Source: Streptomyces sp. DH41 | Lineage (GTDB): Bacteria; Actinomycetota; Actinomycetes; Streptomycetales; Streptomycetaceae | DNA length: 64,000 nt | Assembly (NCBI RefSeq): GCF_029813785.1 | Contig: NZ_JARVKY010000026.1 | Span: 1 to 64,000 of the forward strand | Direction: 5' to 3' | Part shown: one piece after another, positions 1 to 7,548 of the stretch | How the letters are laid out: each line of letters starts with the position of its first letter | Position numbering within the stretch: the stretch's first letter is position 1 | The notes under the pieces: generated by a model | What the model was told of the DNA's origin: nothing | The model's database searches: none | Seen by the model: the letters and a program-made list of their open reading frames with translations, nothing else | Translations under genes and position numbers: made by a program

Positions 1-72
1 GTCTCCCGCCGGGCCCGCGCCGGTTCCGTGGTCCGCCGTTCTTCGGTCCGCGGTCCGCGGTCCGGCGGGGGC

Positions 73-447
73 TCAGACCTCCAGTTCGGTCTCGATCCGG
101 CGCAGTTGGTGGCGGGCCATCGCCAGGTTGGCGCGGCTCGCGTCGAGCACCAGGTAGAGGAACAGCCCGTTGCCGCCACGGCCCTTGAGCAGGCGGATCA
201 TGTGGTACTGGGTGTTCAGGGTGATCAGGATGTCCTCGATCTCCTCCTTCAGACCGAGGTGTTCCATCGTGCGCAGCTTGGACCGCACGACGTCGGTGTT
301 GCCGGCGGCGGCGACCTCCAGGTTGAAGTCCTTGCCACCGCCCAGCGTGCCGAGGGCCATCCCACTGGTGTAGTCGACCAGCGCGGCGGCGGTGGCTCCG
401 TCGATGGAGCTGAGGCATTCCTTGAGCGAGGTCTCCAGGTTGGCCAT
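73..447 (-). CDS. Roadblock/LC7 domain protein (124 aa)
   Basis: A single roadblock/LC7 fold fills almost the whole 124-residue protein. The start MANLETSLKECLSSIDGATA and the central patch around ALVDYTSGMALGTLGG are typical of actinobacterial roadblock proteins. In this family these proteins usually dimerise and act as partners or regulators of small Ras-like GTPases. A strong GGAAAGGAA ribosome binding site precedes the ATG. It is the last gene of a four-gene minus-strand run (2291 down to 73), 43 bases after the previous roadblock gene. No GTPase, histidine kinase or DUF742 gene of the conservon (cvn) type is visible beside it, although the window ends 72 bases downstream. The family call is secure; the cellular role is unknown. 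Confidence 0.85.
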   Translation of the reverse strand: MANLETSLKECLSSIDGATAAALVDYTSGMALGTLGGGKDFNLEVAAAGNTDVVRSKLRTMEHLGLKEEIEDILITLNTQYHMIRLLKGRGGNGLFLYLVLDASRANLAMARHQLRRIETELEV

Positions 448-490
448 GCGTGGGTTCCTTTCCGGACGTGATCGGTACGCGATCGGTTGA

Positions 491-1015
491 TCAGGTCGGC
501 CGGCGGTGGCCGCCGGTCTGGGTGCTCGGTTGGTGGGTGGGCCGCTGCGGAGTGCGCACCGGCAGGGTGCCGATGGGGCGGGCCGGGTCAGCGGGAAGCG
601 TCGTGACGTGTTCGGCGTCCGGGGTACGACCGCGGTCCTGGCCGATCCGGGCGACGACCAGCTCCCCGATCCGGGCGCCGCTGCGCCGGCCCTCCAGGTG
701 CAGCCGGCCCACGTTGACCCGGCCGTCGGCGAGCAGGGTGAGCACGGCGGCCTGGCCGGCGGCGTAGGTGGCGACGTAGCCGTCGGCCCCGCGCAGCAGC
801 AGTTCGCGGAACCCGCCGCGCGCGGTGGCGTCGGCCATGCGGTGCGCTACGCCGAGGGCGGCGGCGGTGAGCGCGGCGAGGCCCTCGGGTTCGGTGCCCG
901 GCGCGTCGTGGGCCAGGACGAGCCCGTCGACGGTGGCCGCGAGCGATCCGGTCAACTGGGGTACCCGGTTGCGCAGTCGGTGCAGTTCGTCCAGGACGTC
1001 GCTCTCGACGGCCAT
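491..1015 (-). CDS. Roadblock-like protein with extended C-terminus (174 aa)
   Basis: Residues about 1-120 look like a divergent roadblock/LC7 domain: MAVESDVLDELHRLRNRVPQ, then a GSLAATVDGLVLAHDAP strand-turn, then a helix rich in alanine and leucine. The last 45 residues are basic, proline-rich and probably disordered. A longer open frame exists upstream, but the ATG at 1015 is preferred because GAAAGGAG sits 6 bases before it. The gene lies 38 bases behind the PATAN protein gene and 43 bases ahead of the 124-aa roadblock gene, so the set is probably cotranscribed. It is a divergent paralogue of its two roadblock neighbours, which suggests heteromeric assembly, but that is inference. Confidence 0.75.
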   Translation of the reverse strand: MAVESDVLDELHRLRNRVPQLTGSLAATVDGLVLAHDAPGTEPEGLAALTAAALGVAHRMADATARGGFRELLLRGADGYVATYAAGQAAVLTLLADGRVNVGRLHLEGRRSGARIGELVVARIGQDRGRTPDAEHVTTLPADPARPIGTLPVRTPQRPTHQPSTQTGGHRRPT

Positions 1016-1053
1016 GAGCAGTCTCCTTTCGGCACGCTGGCGACGCGCGCGGA

Positions 1054-1839
1054 TCACAGGGCCTCCAGGGCGTGTCGAAGCCGTCGCAGCAGGGCCGTGT
1101 CCGGGTCGTCCCACACGACACCGTGCGGCTGAGGGGCCGGCGTGGGAGGCGTGGAGGCGGGCGGCGCGGCGGTGACGAGGCCGTCGGCGGCCAGGCGGCG
1201 CAGTTCGACGAGGGTGTGGTACGTGCGGCAGGCGAGCGCCGAGGCGATCTGAGCGGCGGTGCGGACGCCGTCGACCTGCGTCAGGATCCGGCCGCGCCGT
1301 ACCGGCAGGTCGGCGGCGCCGGCGTCGGGCGCCCGGGTGAGGGGGACGGTGTCGATGTCGGGGCTCGGCCAGATGCGGTCCAGCAGGGCGCGTCGGCGGT
1401 CGGACTCGCGGACGACGACGTCCACCGGTACGGAACGCACCGCGCCGAGCCAGTGCACCGCACCCGGCCGGAAGCGGTGCGCGCGCGTGTCGTGGGCGAG
1501 GAGGAAGTACGCGGCGTCGAACAGCGCGCCCAGGTGGCAGACCTCCAGCGCCCCCGCGGCGAGCCGGCCGCTGTCGACGAGCCGGTGTCCGACCCGGGCC
1601 TGTGTTCCGCCGCGGTCGACCGCGTCCCACCAGCCGTCCGGCGCGACGGCGCCGCTGCGGGTGAGCAGTGCCTGGAGGTCCGGGGCGAAGGCGGACTCCA
1701 CGTGTACGACACGGCCCGCCGACAGGTAGACGATGCCCCGCTCGCCCGACAGGGCGCCGGTCGCCCCTTCGGCCGCGAGCGTGCCGAGGGCCGCCGACGT
1801 CGTTTCGTGCGTGGTCCAGGTGGCCGTCACTCCGGTCAT
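1054..1839 (-). CDS. PATAN/DUF4388-like protein with C-terminal winged-helix-like region (261 aa)
   Basis: The N-terminal half resembles a PATAN (DUF4388) domain: a GATGALSGERG turn, then IVYLSAGRVVHVESAFAPDL, then a helix ending LLTRSG. Around residues 180-235 a winged-helix-like segment follows, with RILTQVDGVRTAAQIASALA and TYHTLVELRRLAADGLV. The C-terminus is proline-rich. PATAN domains are known from bacterial response regulators and their partners and are thought to mediate protein interactions. The ATG at 1839 overlaps the stop of the upstream roadblock gene as ATGA, so translation is probably coupled. A longer in-frame extension reaches 1917 but has no suitable ribosome site. The domain call is moderately sure and the function is unknown. 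Confidence 0.7.
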   Translation of the reverse strand: MTGVTATWTTHETTSAALGTLAAEGATGALSGERGIVYLSAGRVVHVESAFAPDLQALLTRSGAVAPDGWWDAVDRGGTQARVGHRLVDSGRLAAGALEVCHLGALFDAAYFLLAHDTRAHRFRPGAVHWLGAVRSVPVDVVVRESDRRRALLDRIWPSPDIDTVPLTRAPDAGAADLPVRRGRILTQVDGVRTAAQIASALACRTYHTLVELRRLAADGLVTAAPPASTPPTPAPQPHGVVWDDPDTALLRRLRHALEAL

Positions 1840-2291
1840 CCGAGCACCAGACGATCGGCTATCTCGGCGAGCCGGATACGGGCCAGGGCGAGGTTTCCCT
1901 CGTTGCGGTCCAGCCACAGGTGGAGGAAGACGGTGCTGTCGAACGGGGTGCTGACGAACCTGAGCAGGTGGTAGACGTCGGCGGTGGTGGCGATCAGGTC
2001 CTCGACCGGCGGCTCCTTCTCCGGCCCGACGGCGGGGTCGCTCACGCCGGTGGCTCCGGTGGTTCCGGTGGCCCGGGTGGTGGCCTTCTGGTCGCCGGCC
2101 GCCGCCAGGGAGCCGCTCTCCGCGACATGCCGGGCCAGTTCGGCGGTCTCCGCCGCCGTCGCCTCCCAGTCGCCGCCCGGCGCGTCGCCGACGGCGCCCA
2201 GGGCGAGACCGCTGATCCAGTCGACCAATGACGCGCCCCGAGCGCCGGGCAGGCGCATGGCTTCGAGCAGACTCTCGTCGATCCCGGGCAC
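1836..2291 (-). CDS. Roadblock-like protein, first gene of the operon (151 aa)
   Basis: The GTG at 2291 is chosen because GGAGAGGGG lies just upstream; the open frame extends further but without a ribosome site. The protein begins VPGIDESLLEAMRLPGARG, continues SLVDWISGLALG, and ends with a segment near residue 110 (TADVYHLLRFVSTPFDSTVF) that matches the second half of a roadblock fold. The two halves are separated by a threonine/glycine-rich linker of about 30 residues, which is unusual for this small domain. It opens the operon and its stop overlaps the start of the PATAN gene by 4 bases. Three roadblock paralogues in one operon suggest a multi-subunit scaffold. Confidence 0.7.
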   Translation of the reverse strand: MPGIDESLLEAMRLPGARGASLVDWISGLALGAVGDAPGGDWEATAAETAELARHVAESGSLAAAGDQKATTRATGTTGATGVSDPAVGPEKEPPVEDLIATTADVYHLLRFVSTPFDSTVFLHLWLDRNEGNLALARIRLAEIADRLVLG

Positions 2292-2554
2292 GCCGGATCC
2301 CCTCTCCTGCACGGCTGTGTACCGCGAACGTGACGCCGAGACTACGGAAAGTGCACCCACCCGGTCAGCGCTTTGGCATTTTCCAGAGGAACGTGCGCGC
2401 GCTCCGGCATACTGCGTTGTTTCGGCCGTGCGAGGGGCCTCGGGGTTCCCGCGGGCGCGGGACGGCGCGGGCGGGCTCGCCCCCCGGTGCGGGCGGTCGC
2501 CGCACACCCCGCGCCCGGGTGCGTGGGCACGCCGAGACGGGCAACTCGGGGTCC

Positions 2555-3637
2555 ATGGCCCGACAGCATCTTCCCCATCGCGGGAAACACACGAAGGACG
2601 ACACGGCCGACACCGCGAACGGGACGGCGCCGGACAGGACGACGCCCGGGGACTACGGTCCGGGCTCCTCCACCGAGCGCGCCGCTCCCGACTCCCCGAC
2701 CGAACTGCCGAAGCGCTCGTGGTCCGCGCTGCTGCGGCGCGTGATCGCCGAGTTCAAGGACGACGAGCTGACCGACCGCGCCGCCGCCCTGACCTACTAC
2801 GGGATCCTGTCGCTGTTCCCGGCCCTGCTGGTCCTGGTCTCGCTGCTCGGGATCGCCGGGCAGTCCGCCACCCAGGAGGTCCTGGACAACATCCAGAAGC
2901 TCGCCCCCGGTGCCGCGCGGGATGTCATCACCAACGCGGTGGAACAGCTGCGGGCCAAGGCCGGTCTGGGCTCCGTACTGGCGGTGGTCGGCCTGGTCGG
3001 CGCCATCTGGTCGGCCTCCGGCTACGTCGCCGCGTTCATCCGCTCGGCGAACGCGGTCTACGACATGCCCGAGGGACGCCCCGTGTGGAAGGTGCTGCCG
3101 CTGCGGGTGGCCCTGACCGTGGTGCTGCTCGTACTCGCCGTGGTCAGCGCGCTCATCGTCGTGTTCACCGGCAGCCTGGCCCAGCAGGTGGGCACCGCGC
3201 TCGGCGTCGGCGACACCGCGATGACGGTGTGGTCGATCGCCAAGTGGCCCGTGCTGGTCCTGCTCGTGACCTTCATGATCGCGATCCTGTACTGGGCCAC
3301 CCCGAACGCCCGCGTCAAGGGCTTCAAGTGGGTCTCGCCGGGCAGCTTCATCGCCCTGCTGATCTGGCTGGTCGCCTCGGCCGGGTTCGCCTTCTACGTG
3401 GCCAACTTCGGCTCGTACAACAAGACGTACGGCACCCTGGCCGGTGTCATCATCTTCCTGGTGTGGCTCTGGGTGACGAACCTGGCCATTCTGCTCGGGC
3501 TGGAGTTCGACGCCGAGCTGGCCCGGCAGCGGGTGATCGACGGCGGCCATCCGCCCGGTGACGAGCCGTACGTGGAGCCGCGCGACACCCGGGCGTGGGA
3601 CGAGACGGACCGGCGGCGCGCGGCACCGGGAGAGTGA
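2555..3637 (+). CDS. YihY/BrkB family inner membrane protein (360 aa)
   Basis: After a hydrophilic N-terminus of about 60 residues, the sequence SALLRRVIAEFKDDELTDRA leads into AALTYYGILSLFPALLVLVS, a hallmark of the YihY/virulence factor BrkB family. Six hydrophobic segments follow, with the usual SASGYVAAFIRSANAVYDMPEGR loop and a VWLWVTNLAILLGLEFDAEL signature near the end. Members are polytopic membrane proteins; the older ribonuclease BN assignment is not supported and transport is only presumed. The ATG at 2555 has only a weak ribosome site, so a slightly different start is possible. The gene is divergent from the roadblock operon and its stop abuts the convergent SDR gene with no gap. 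Confidence 0.88.
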   Translation: MARQHLPHRGKHTKDDTADTANGTAPDRTTPGDYGPGSSTERAAPDSPTELPKRSWSALLRRVIAEFKDDELTDRAAALTYYGILSLFPALLVLVSLLGIAGQSATQEVLDNIQKLAPGAARDVITNAVEQLRAKAGLGSVLAVVGLVGAIWSASGYVAAFIRSANAVYDMPEGRPVWKVLPLRVALTVVLLVLAVVSALIVVFTGSLAQQVGTALGVGDTAMTVWSIAKWPVLVLLVTFMIAILYWATPNARVKGFKWVSPGSFIALLIWLVASAGFAFYVANFGSYNKTYGTLAGVIIFLVWLWVTNLAILLGLEFDAELARQRVIDGGHPPGDEPYVEPRDTRAWDETDRRRAAPGE

Positions 3638-4432
3638 CTACGGGAGGATCGAGTCTACGTATCCCCCGTCGACGCGGACGGCCGCGCCGGTCGTGGCGGA
3701 CGCCTGGGGCGAGCTCAGGTAGACCACGAGGTTGGCGATCTCCTCGGGCTCGATGAGCCGCTGGAGCAGCGACTGCGGGCGGTGCTCGCGCATGAAGACG
3801 CGCTGTGCCTCGTCCCAGGGCAGGTCCCGGTCGACCAGCTGGTACACGAAGTCCTCGACACCCTCCGTGCGGGTGGGCCCGGCGATGACGCAGTTCACCG
3901 TCACGCCGCTGCCCGCCGCCTCCTTGGCGAAGCCGCGGCCGACCGCGAGCAGCGCCGTCTTGGACACCCCGTAGTGGATCATCTCGGCCGGCACGGCGAC
4001 GGCCGAGTCACTCGCGATGTACAGCACCCGGCCCCAGCCCCGTTCCCTCATGCGGGGGAGATGGGAGCGCGTCAGCCTGACGCCCGCGAGGACGTTGATC
4101 TCGAAATACCGGCGCCACTCGTCGTCGCTGATCTCCAGCGCGGGCACCGCGCCGAAGACGCCGAGGTTGTTCACGAGGATGTCGACGTCGGGCAGCGTCC
4201 GAAGGGCCCGCTCGGCGCCCTCCTCGGTCCCGAGGTCGGCCGCGACCGGCACGAACACGCCGTCCGGCACCTCGGTCCGCAGTTTCCGGGTGCTCTCCTC
4301 CAGGCGGGCCGCGTCGCGTCCGTTGACACCCACGGTGGCGCCTGCCCGGGCCAGTCCGGCGGCGATCGCCGCTCCGATGCCCTGCGAGGAGCCCGTCACC
4401 AGCGCGGTTCGTCCTCCGAGATCGAGGTTCAT
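3638..4432 (-). CDS. SDR family NAD(P)-dependent oxidoreductase (264 aa)
   Basis: This is a classical short-chain dehydrogenase/reductase. It has the cofactor motif GSSQGIG at residues 14-20, NNLG in the central strand (usual form NNAG), a catalytic serine in YIASDSA, and YGVSK as the Tyr-x3-Lys pair about 150 residues in. The C-terminal ATTGAAVRVDGGYVDS matches the family pattern. Length is typical. GGGAG lies 9 bases before the ATG. The likely reaction is NAD(P)H-linked reduction of a carbonyl, or its reverse; the substrate cannot be read from the sequence. It stands alone, convergent with the BrkB gene and divergent from the unknown gene at 4627. Confidence 0.88.
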   Translation of the reverse strand: MNLDLGGRTALVTGSSQGIGAAIAAGLARAGATVGVNGRDAARLEESTRKLRTEVPDGVFVPVAADLGTEEGAERALRTLPDVDILVNNLGVFGAVPALEISDDEWRRYFEINVLAGVRLTRSHLPRMRERGWGRVLYIASDSAVAVPAEMIHYGVSKTALLAVGRGFAKEAAGSGVTVNCVIAGPTRTEGVEDFVYQLVDRDLPWDEAQRVFMREHRPQSLLQRLIEPEEIANLVVYLSSPQASATTGAAVRVDGGYVDSILP

Positions 4433-4626
4433 CGGATCGCTCCCTGTCGTGCCGTACGGTCGGTTCGCCGTGCTTCTGCCCACCCTCGCCCACGTCGCGC
4501 CCGGGGCCCCGCCGACCGCGCCGTTCACCGTGCCGCGACCCGCCCGGTCGGCGGACCCCGGGTGCGCTCCGCTGACCTGCGGCGTCGATACTTGCCTGTG
4601 TCCGTGCCCCTGATTCCCGAGGACTC

Positions 4627-5778
4627 ATGCCGACCTCTGCCACCGCCCGCCCCACGACTCCGCCCACGGTGTGGCCCGCTCGCGGCCGCCATGTCGGTTC
4701 CGCCGCGGAGGACACCGTCCGGCACACCCTGCAGCGGCTCAAGGACAGCCACGTCATCGACGACTTCCTGGAGCTGCCCGACGAGCGGCCGGACGACGCC
4801 GCCGCCGGTGTCCGGATCTTCGAGGCGCGCTGGAAGGCCCCCGGGGCCGTCACCGTGCGGGCCAGGCTGCTCCTGGAGCCGGGCTCGGCGGGCGGGCAGG
4901 AGTGGACCGTCCTCGCGGAGGCCGAGGAGGCCTGGGATCCCTCCTGGCCCTCCCCCGCCACGATGTTCTGGCCCGACGACCCGGACGTCACCTGGGACCG
5001 CGACGCCGCCACGGGGCTGCGGCTGCGGGGCCTGAACACATTGCCGGACGACGACAAGGCCGTACGCCGGCTGCTCAAGGCGGCCGGGCGCAGCCCGTGG
5101 AACGTCCACGTCGTCGTGCACGAGGCGATGACCCCCGACCACCGCGGCCGGGTGCCGCTGGCACAGCGGCTGCCGCCCGGTCTGCGGCACCGCGTGGTCG
5201 AGCACCGCGCCGCGCCGCAGCAGCTGCGGGTGGTGAACTGGGCCCTGGAGGACTTCGGGGTCCAGGTGCCGCGCGGCGGCGCCGTGGTACTGCCCGGCAC
5301 CCCCGCCCCGTCCGGCTACGACGCCCAGGACTTCTCCGTCCGCACCGTCTTCCTGGACGGCTCCGAGCCCACCGGCCTGATCGCGGCGGTGACGTCCTTC
5401 GACGCGCTGAGCCGGCCGCTGCCGGACGGCGCGGAGGAGGCCCTCACCGCGCTGCGCGAGGACTGGCGGCTGCTGACCGTGGAGGAGGAACTGGAGCGCG
5501 AGCGCAAGCTGGTGGCCATGTACGCCGAGGCGCTGGAGGCCATGACACAGTCCCGGGACCTGTACCGGGAGGCGGCGGAGAGCGCGGCCGAGGCCCTGGC
5601 CGCGTACCGGGAGTCCGCCGGGTCCGCCCCGGCCGGACCACCGCCGCCCGCGACTCCCGCGACCTCCCCACTGCGGCAGCTGACCCGCACGCTGGAACGG
5701 TTCAGGGTCTCCGGCAGGACGCCCCGCCCCGCGCCCGGCCAGGACGCCTCCCGACCGCCGGCCGAGCCCGGCGACTGA
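4627..5778 (+). CDS. Hypothetical actinobacterial protein with C-terminal coiled-coil region (383 aa)
   Basis: I do not recognise a named domain. The protein is soluble and acidic. It opens with a disordered proline/threonine stretch, then a compact region of about 250 residues rich in tryptophan (MFWPDDPDVTWD, RSPWNVHVVVHEAMTP). From about residue 285 a long helix rich in Glu, Leu and Ala (EEALTALREDWRLLTVEEEL) suggests a coiled coil. The last 50 residues are proline-rich. GAGGA precedes the ATG with good spacing. The gene is alone on the plus strand before the oxidoreductase operon, 191 bases away, so it may or may not be part of that transcript. Confidence 0.75.
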   Translation: MPTSATARPTTPPTVWPARGRHVGSAAEDTVRHTLQRLKDSHVIDDFLELPDERPDDAAAGVRIFEARWKAPGAVTVRARLLLEPGSAGGQEWTVLAEAEEAWDPSWPSPATMFWPDDPDVTWDRDAATGLRLRGLNTLPDDDKAVRRLLKAAGRSPWNVHVVVHEAMTPDHRGRVPLAQRLPPGLRHRVVEHRAAPQQLRVVNWALEDFGVQVPRGGAVVLPGTPAPSGYDAQDFSVRTVFLDGSEPTGLIAAVTSFDALSRPLPDGAEEALTALREDWRLLTVEEELERERKLVAMYAEALEAMTQSRDLYREAAESAAEALAAYRESAGSAPAGPPPPATPATSPLRQLTRTLERFRVSGRTPRPAPGQDASRPPAEPGD

Positions 5779-5969
5779 CACCGCCGGACCAACGGAGCTC
5801 CGGACCACCGAACGCCGGGCGCCGGGCGCCGGCGCTCCGGCACGCTCGGCGCGAGACCGTCCCGACGGTGGGCGACCGCCGGCTGAGGGCACCCTCACGT
5901 GTCAGTCGGCGCGACGTGGATACGCGGACGGCACAGCCGCACGGCCCGTCCCGGAAGGTCACCGACGCC

Positions 5970-6530
5970 ATGGACAGCCAGCACGAGAGCGCCGCCCCCG
6001 CTTCACCACCGGAGTCGTCCCGCTCGCAGACCACGCTCCGCGTCAACGGCAAACCGCACACCCTCACCGTCGACCACCGCCGGGTCCTGCTGGACCTCCT
6101 GAGGGAGGATCTCGGGCTCGTGGGCGCCAAGAAGGGCTGCGACCACGGTCAGTGCGGCGCCTGTACGGTCCTGGTGGACGGTCGCCGCGTCAACAGCTGC
6201 CTGCAGCTCGCCGTCACCCTGGACGGCTGCGAGATCACCACCGTGGAGGGCCTCGCGGGGGACGGCGAGGACCTGCATCCGATGCAGCGGGCGTTCCTGG
6301 AACGCGACGCCTTCCAGTGCGGATACTGCACCCCGGGTCAGATCTGCTCCGCCGTCGGCGTGCTCGCCGAGGCCGCGGCCGGGCACCCGTCCCACGTCAC
6401 CGAGCCGGGGGCGCCCTCCGGCGAGCCCGTCGCGCTGGACCGGGAGGAGATCCGGGAGCGGCTGAGCGGGAACCTGTGCCGGTGCGGTGCGTATCCGCGT
6501 ATCGCCGACGCGGTCGAGGACGTGATCTGA
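5970..6530 (+). CDS. 2Fe-2S subunit of PaoABC-like molybdenum aldehyde oxidoreductase (186 aa)
   Basis: This is the small iron-sulfur subunit of a xanthine oxidase-family enzyme. The plant-type 2Fe-2S ligands are seen in KKGCDHGQCGACTVLVDG plus a later NSC. The second cluster has QCGYCTPGQ and LSGNLCRCGAYP. The protein should pass electrons from the molybdenum cofactor to the flavin subunit. Unlike E. coli PaoA it has no twin-arginine leader; the first 20 residues are a Ser/Pro-rich tail, so a cytoplasmic enzyme is implied. The ATG is supported by GGAAGG. The FAD subunit gene begins at the base after its stop. Confidence 0.92.
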   Translation: MDSQHESAAPASPPESSRSQTTLRVNGKPHTLTVDHRRVLLDLLREDLGLVGAKKGCDHGQCGACTVLVDGRRVNSCLQLAVTLDGCEITTVEGLAGDGEDLHPMQRAFLERDAFQCGYCTPGQICSAVGVLAEAAAGHPSHVTEPGAPSGEPVALDREEIRERLSGNLCRCGAYPRIADAVEDVI

Positions 6531-7523
6531 GTGAAGCCCTTCGCCTACGTACGGGCCGGCAGCGTCGAGGAGGCCACCGACGCGTTCGCCGCCCACCCCG
6601 GCGCCCGCTACCTCGGCGGCGGCACCAACCTCGTCGACCTGATGAAGCTCGGTGTGGAGACGCCCGCCGCCCTCGTCGACGTCACCCGGCTCCCGCTGGA
6701 CGCGGTGGACGAACTGCCCGACGGATCGCTGCGCGTCGGCGCGACGGTCCGCAACAGCGACCTCGCGGCGCACCCCGCCGTCCGCGACCGCTACCCCGCG
6801 CTGTCCCAGGCACTGCTCGCGGGCGCGTCGGGACAGCTGCGCAACGCCGCCACCACGGGCGGCAACCTGCTCCAGCGCACCCGCTGCCCCTACTTCCAGG
6901 ACCTGTCCAAGCCCTGCAACAAGCGGGAGCCCGGCACCGGCTGCGGCGCGCTGGAGGGCGTGCACCGCGACCACGCGGTGCTCGGCCACTCCGAGCAGTG
7001 CGTCGCCACCCACCCCTCGGACATGGCGGTGGCGCTCGCCGCCCTGGACGCGCGCGTCGAGTTGCACGGCCCCGAGGGGACGCGGAGCGTGCCCGCCGCC
7101 GACTTCCACCGGCTGCCGGGGCAGCACCCGGAGCGGGACACCGAGATCCACCCCGGAGAGCTGATCACCGGCGTGCTCCTGCCGTCCGCCACGGCCGGAC
7201 TGCCCTCCGCGTACCGCAAGGCCCGCGACCGGGCGTCGTACGCCTTCGCCCTGGCCTCCGTCGCCGCCGTCCTGGACCTGCGGGACGGGGTGGTGGAACG
7301 CGCCGGGATCGCCTTCGGAGCACTGGCGCACCGGCCCTGGCGGGCCCGGCGGGCCGAGGACGCGCTGGTGGGCGCGGCGCCCACCACGGCGGCGTTCGAG
7401 CACGCCGTCGATCTGGAGCTGGCCGCCGCCGAACCGCTGCGGGACAACGCCTACAAGGTGCCGCTGGCCCGGCGGCTCGCCCTGGACGTACTGGGCCGGC
7501 TCGCCCCGCCCGCCACGACCTGA
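6531..7523 (+). CDS. FAD- and 4Fe-4S-binding subunit of PaoABC-like oxidoreductase (330 aa)
   Basis: This is a CO dehydrogenase-type FAD subunit. RYLGGGTNLVDLMKLG and TTGGNLLQRTRC are the two FAD-binding segments. Between them and the DMAVALAALDA stretch lies an insertion with four cysteines (C119, C129, C138, C157) in the order RTRCPYF, KPCNKREPGTGC and EQCVATHPSD. This insertion is characteristic of PaoB/YagS-like and hydroxybenzoyl-CoA reductase-like subunits, where it binds an extra 4Fe-4S cluster. The GTG start abuts the previous stop. The cluster assignment follows from the cysteine pattern and is confident; the electron acceptor is unknown. Confidence 0.92.
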   Translation: MKPFAYVRAGSVEEATDAFAAHPGARYLGGGTNLVDLMKLGVETPAALVDVTRLPLDAVDELPDGSLRVGATVRNSDLAAHPAVRDRYPALSQALLAGASGQLRNAATTGGNLLQRTRCPYFQDLSKPCNKREPGTGCGALEGVHRDHAVLGHSEQCVATHPSDMAVALAALDARVELHGPEGTRSVPAADFHRLPGQHPERDTEIHPGELITGVLLPSATAGLPSAYRKARDRASYAFALASVAAVLDLRDGVVERAGIAFGALAHRPWRARRAEDALVGAAPTTAAFEHAVDLELAAAEPLRDNAYKVPLARRLALDVLGRLAPPATT

Positions 7524-7548
7524 ACCCGGCGTCCACGAGGAGGACTCC

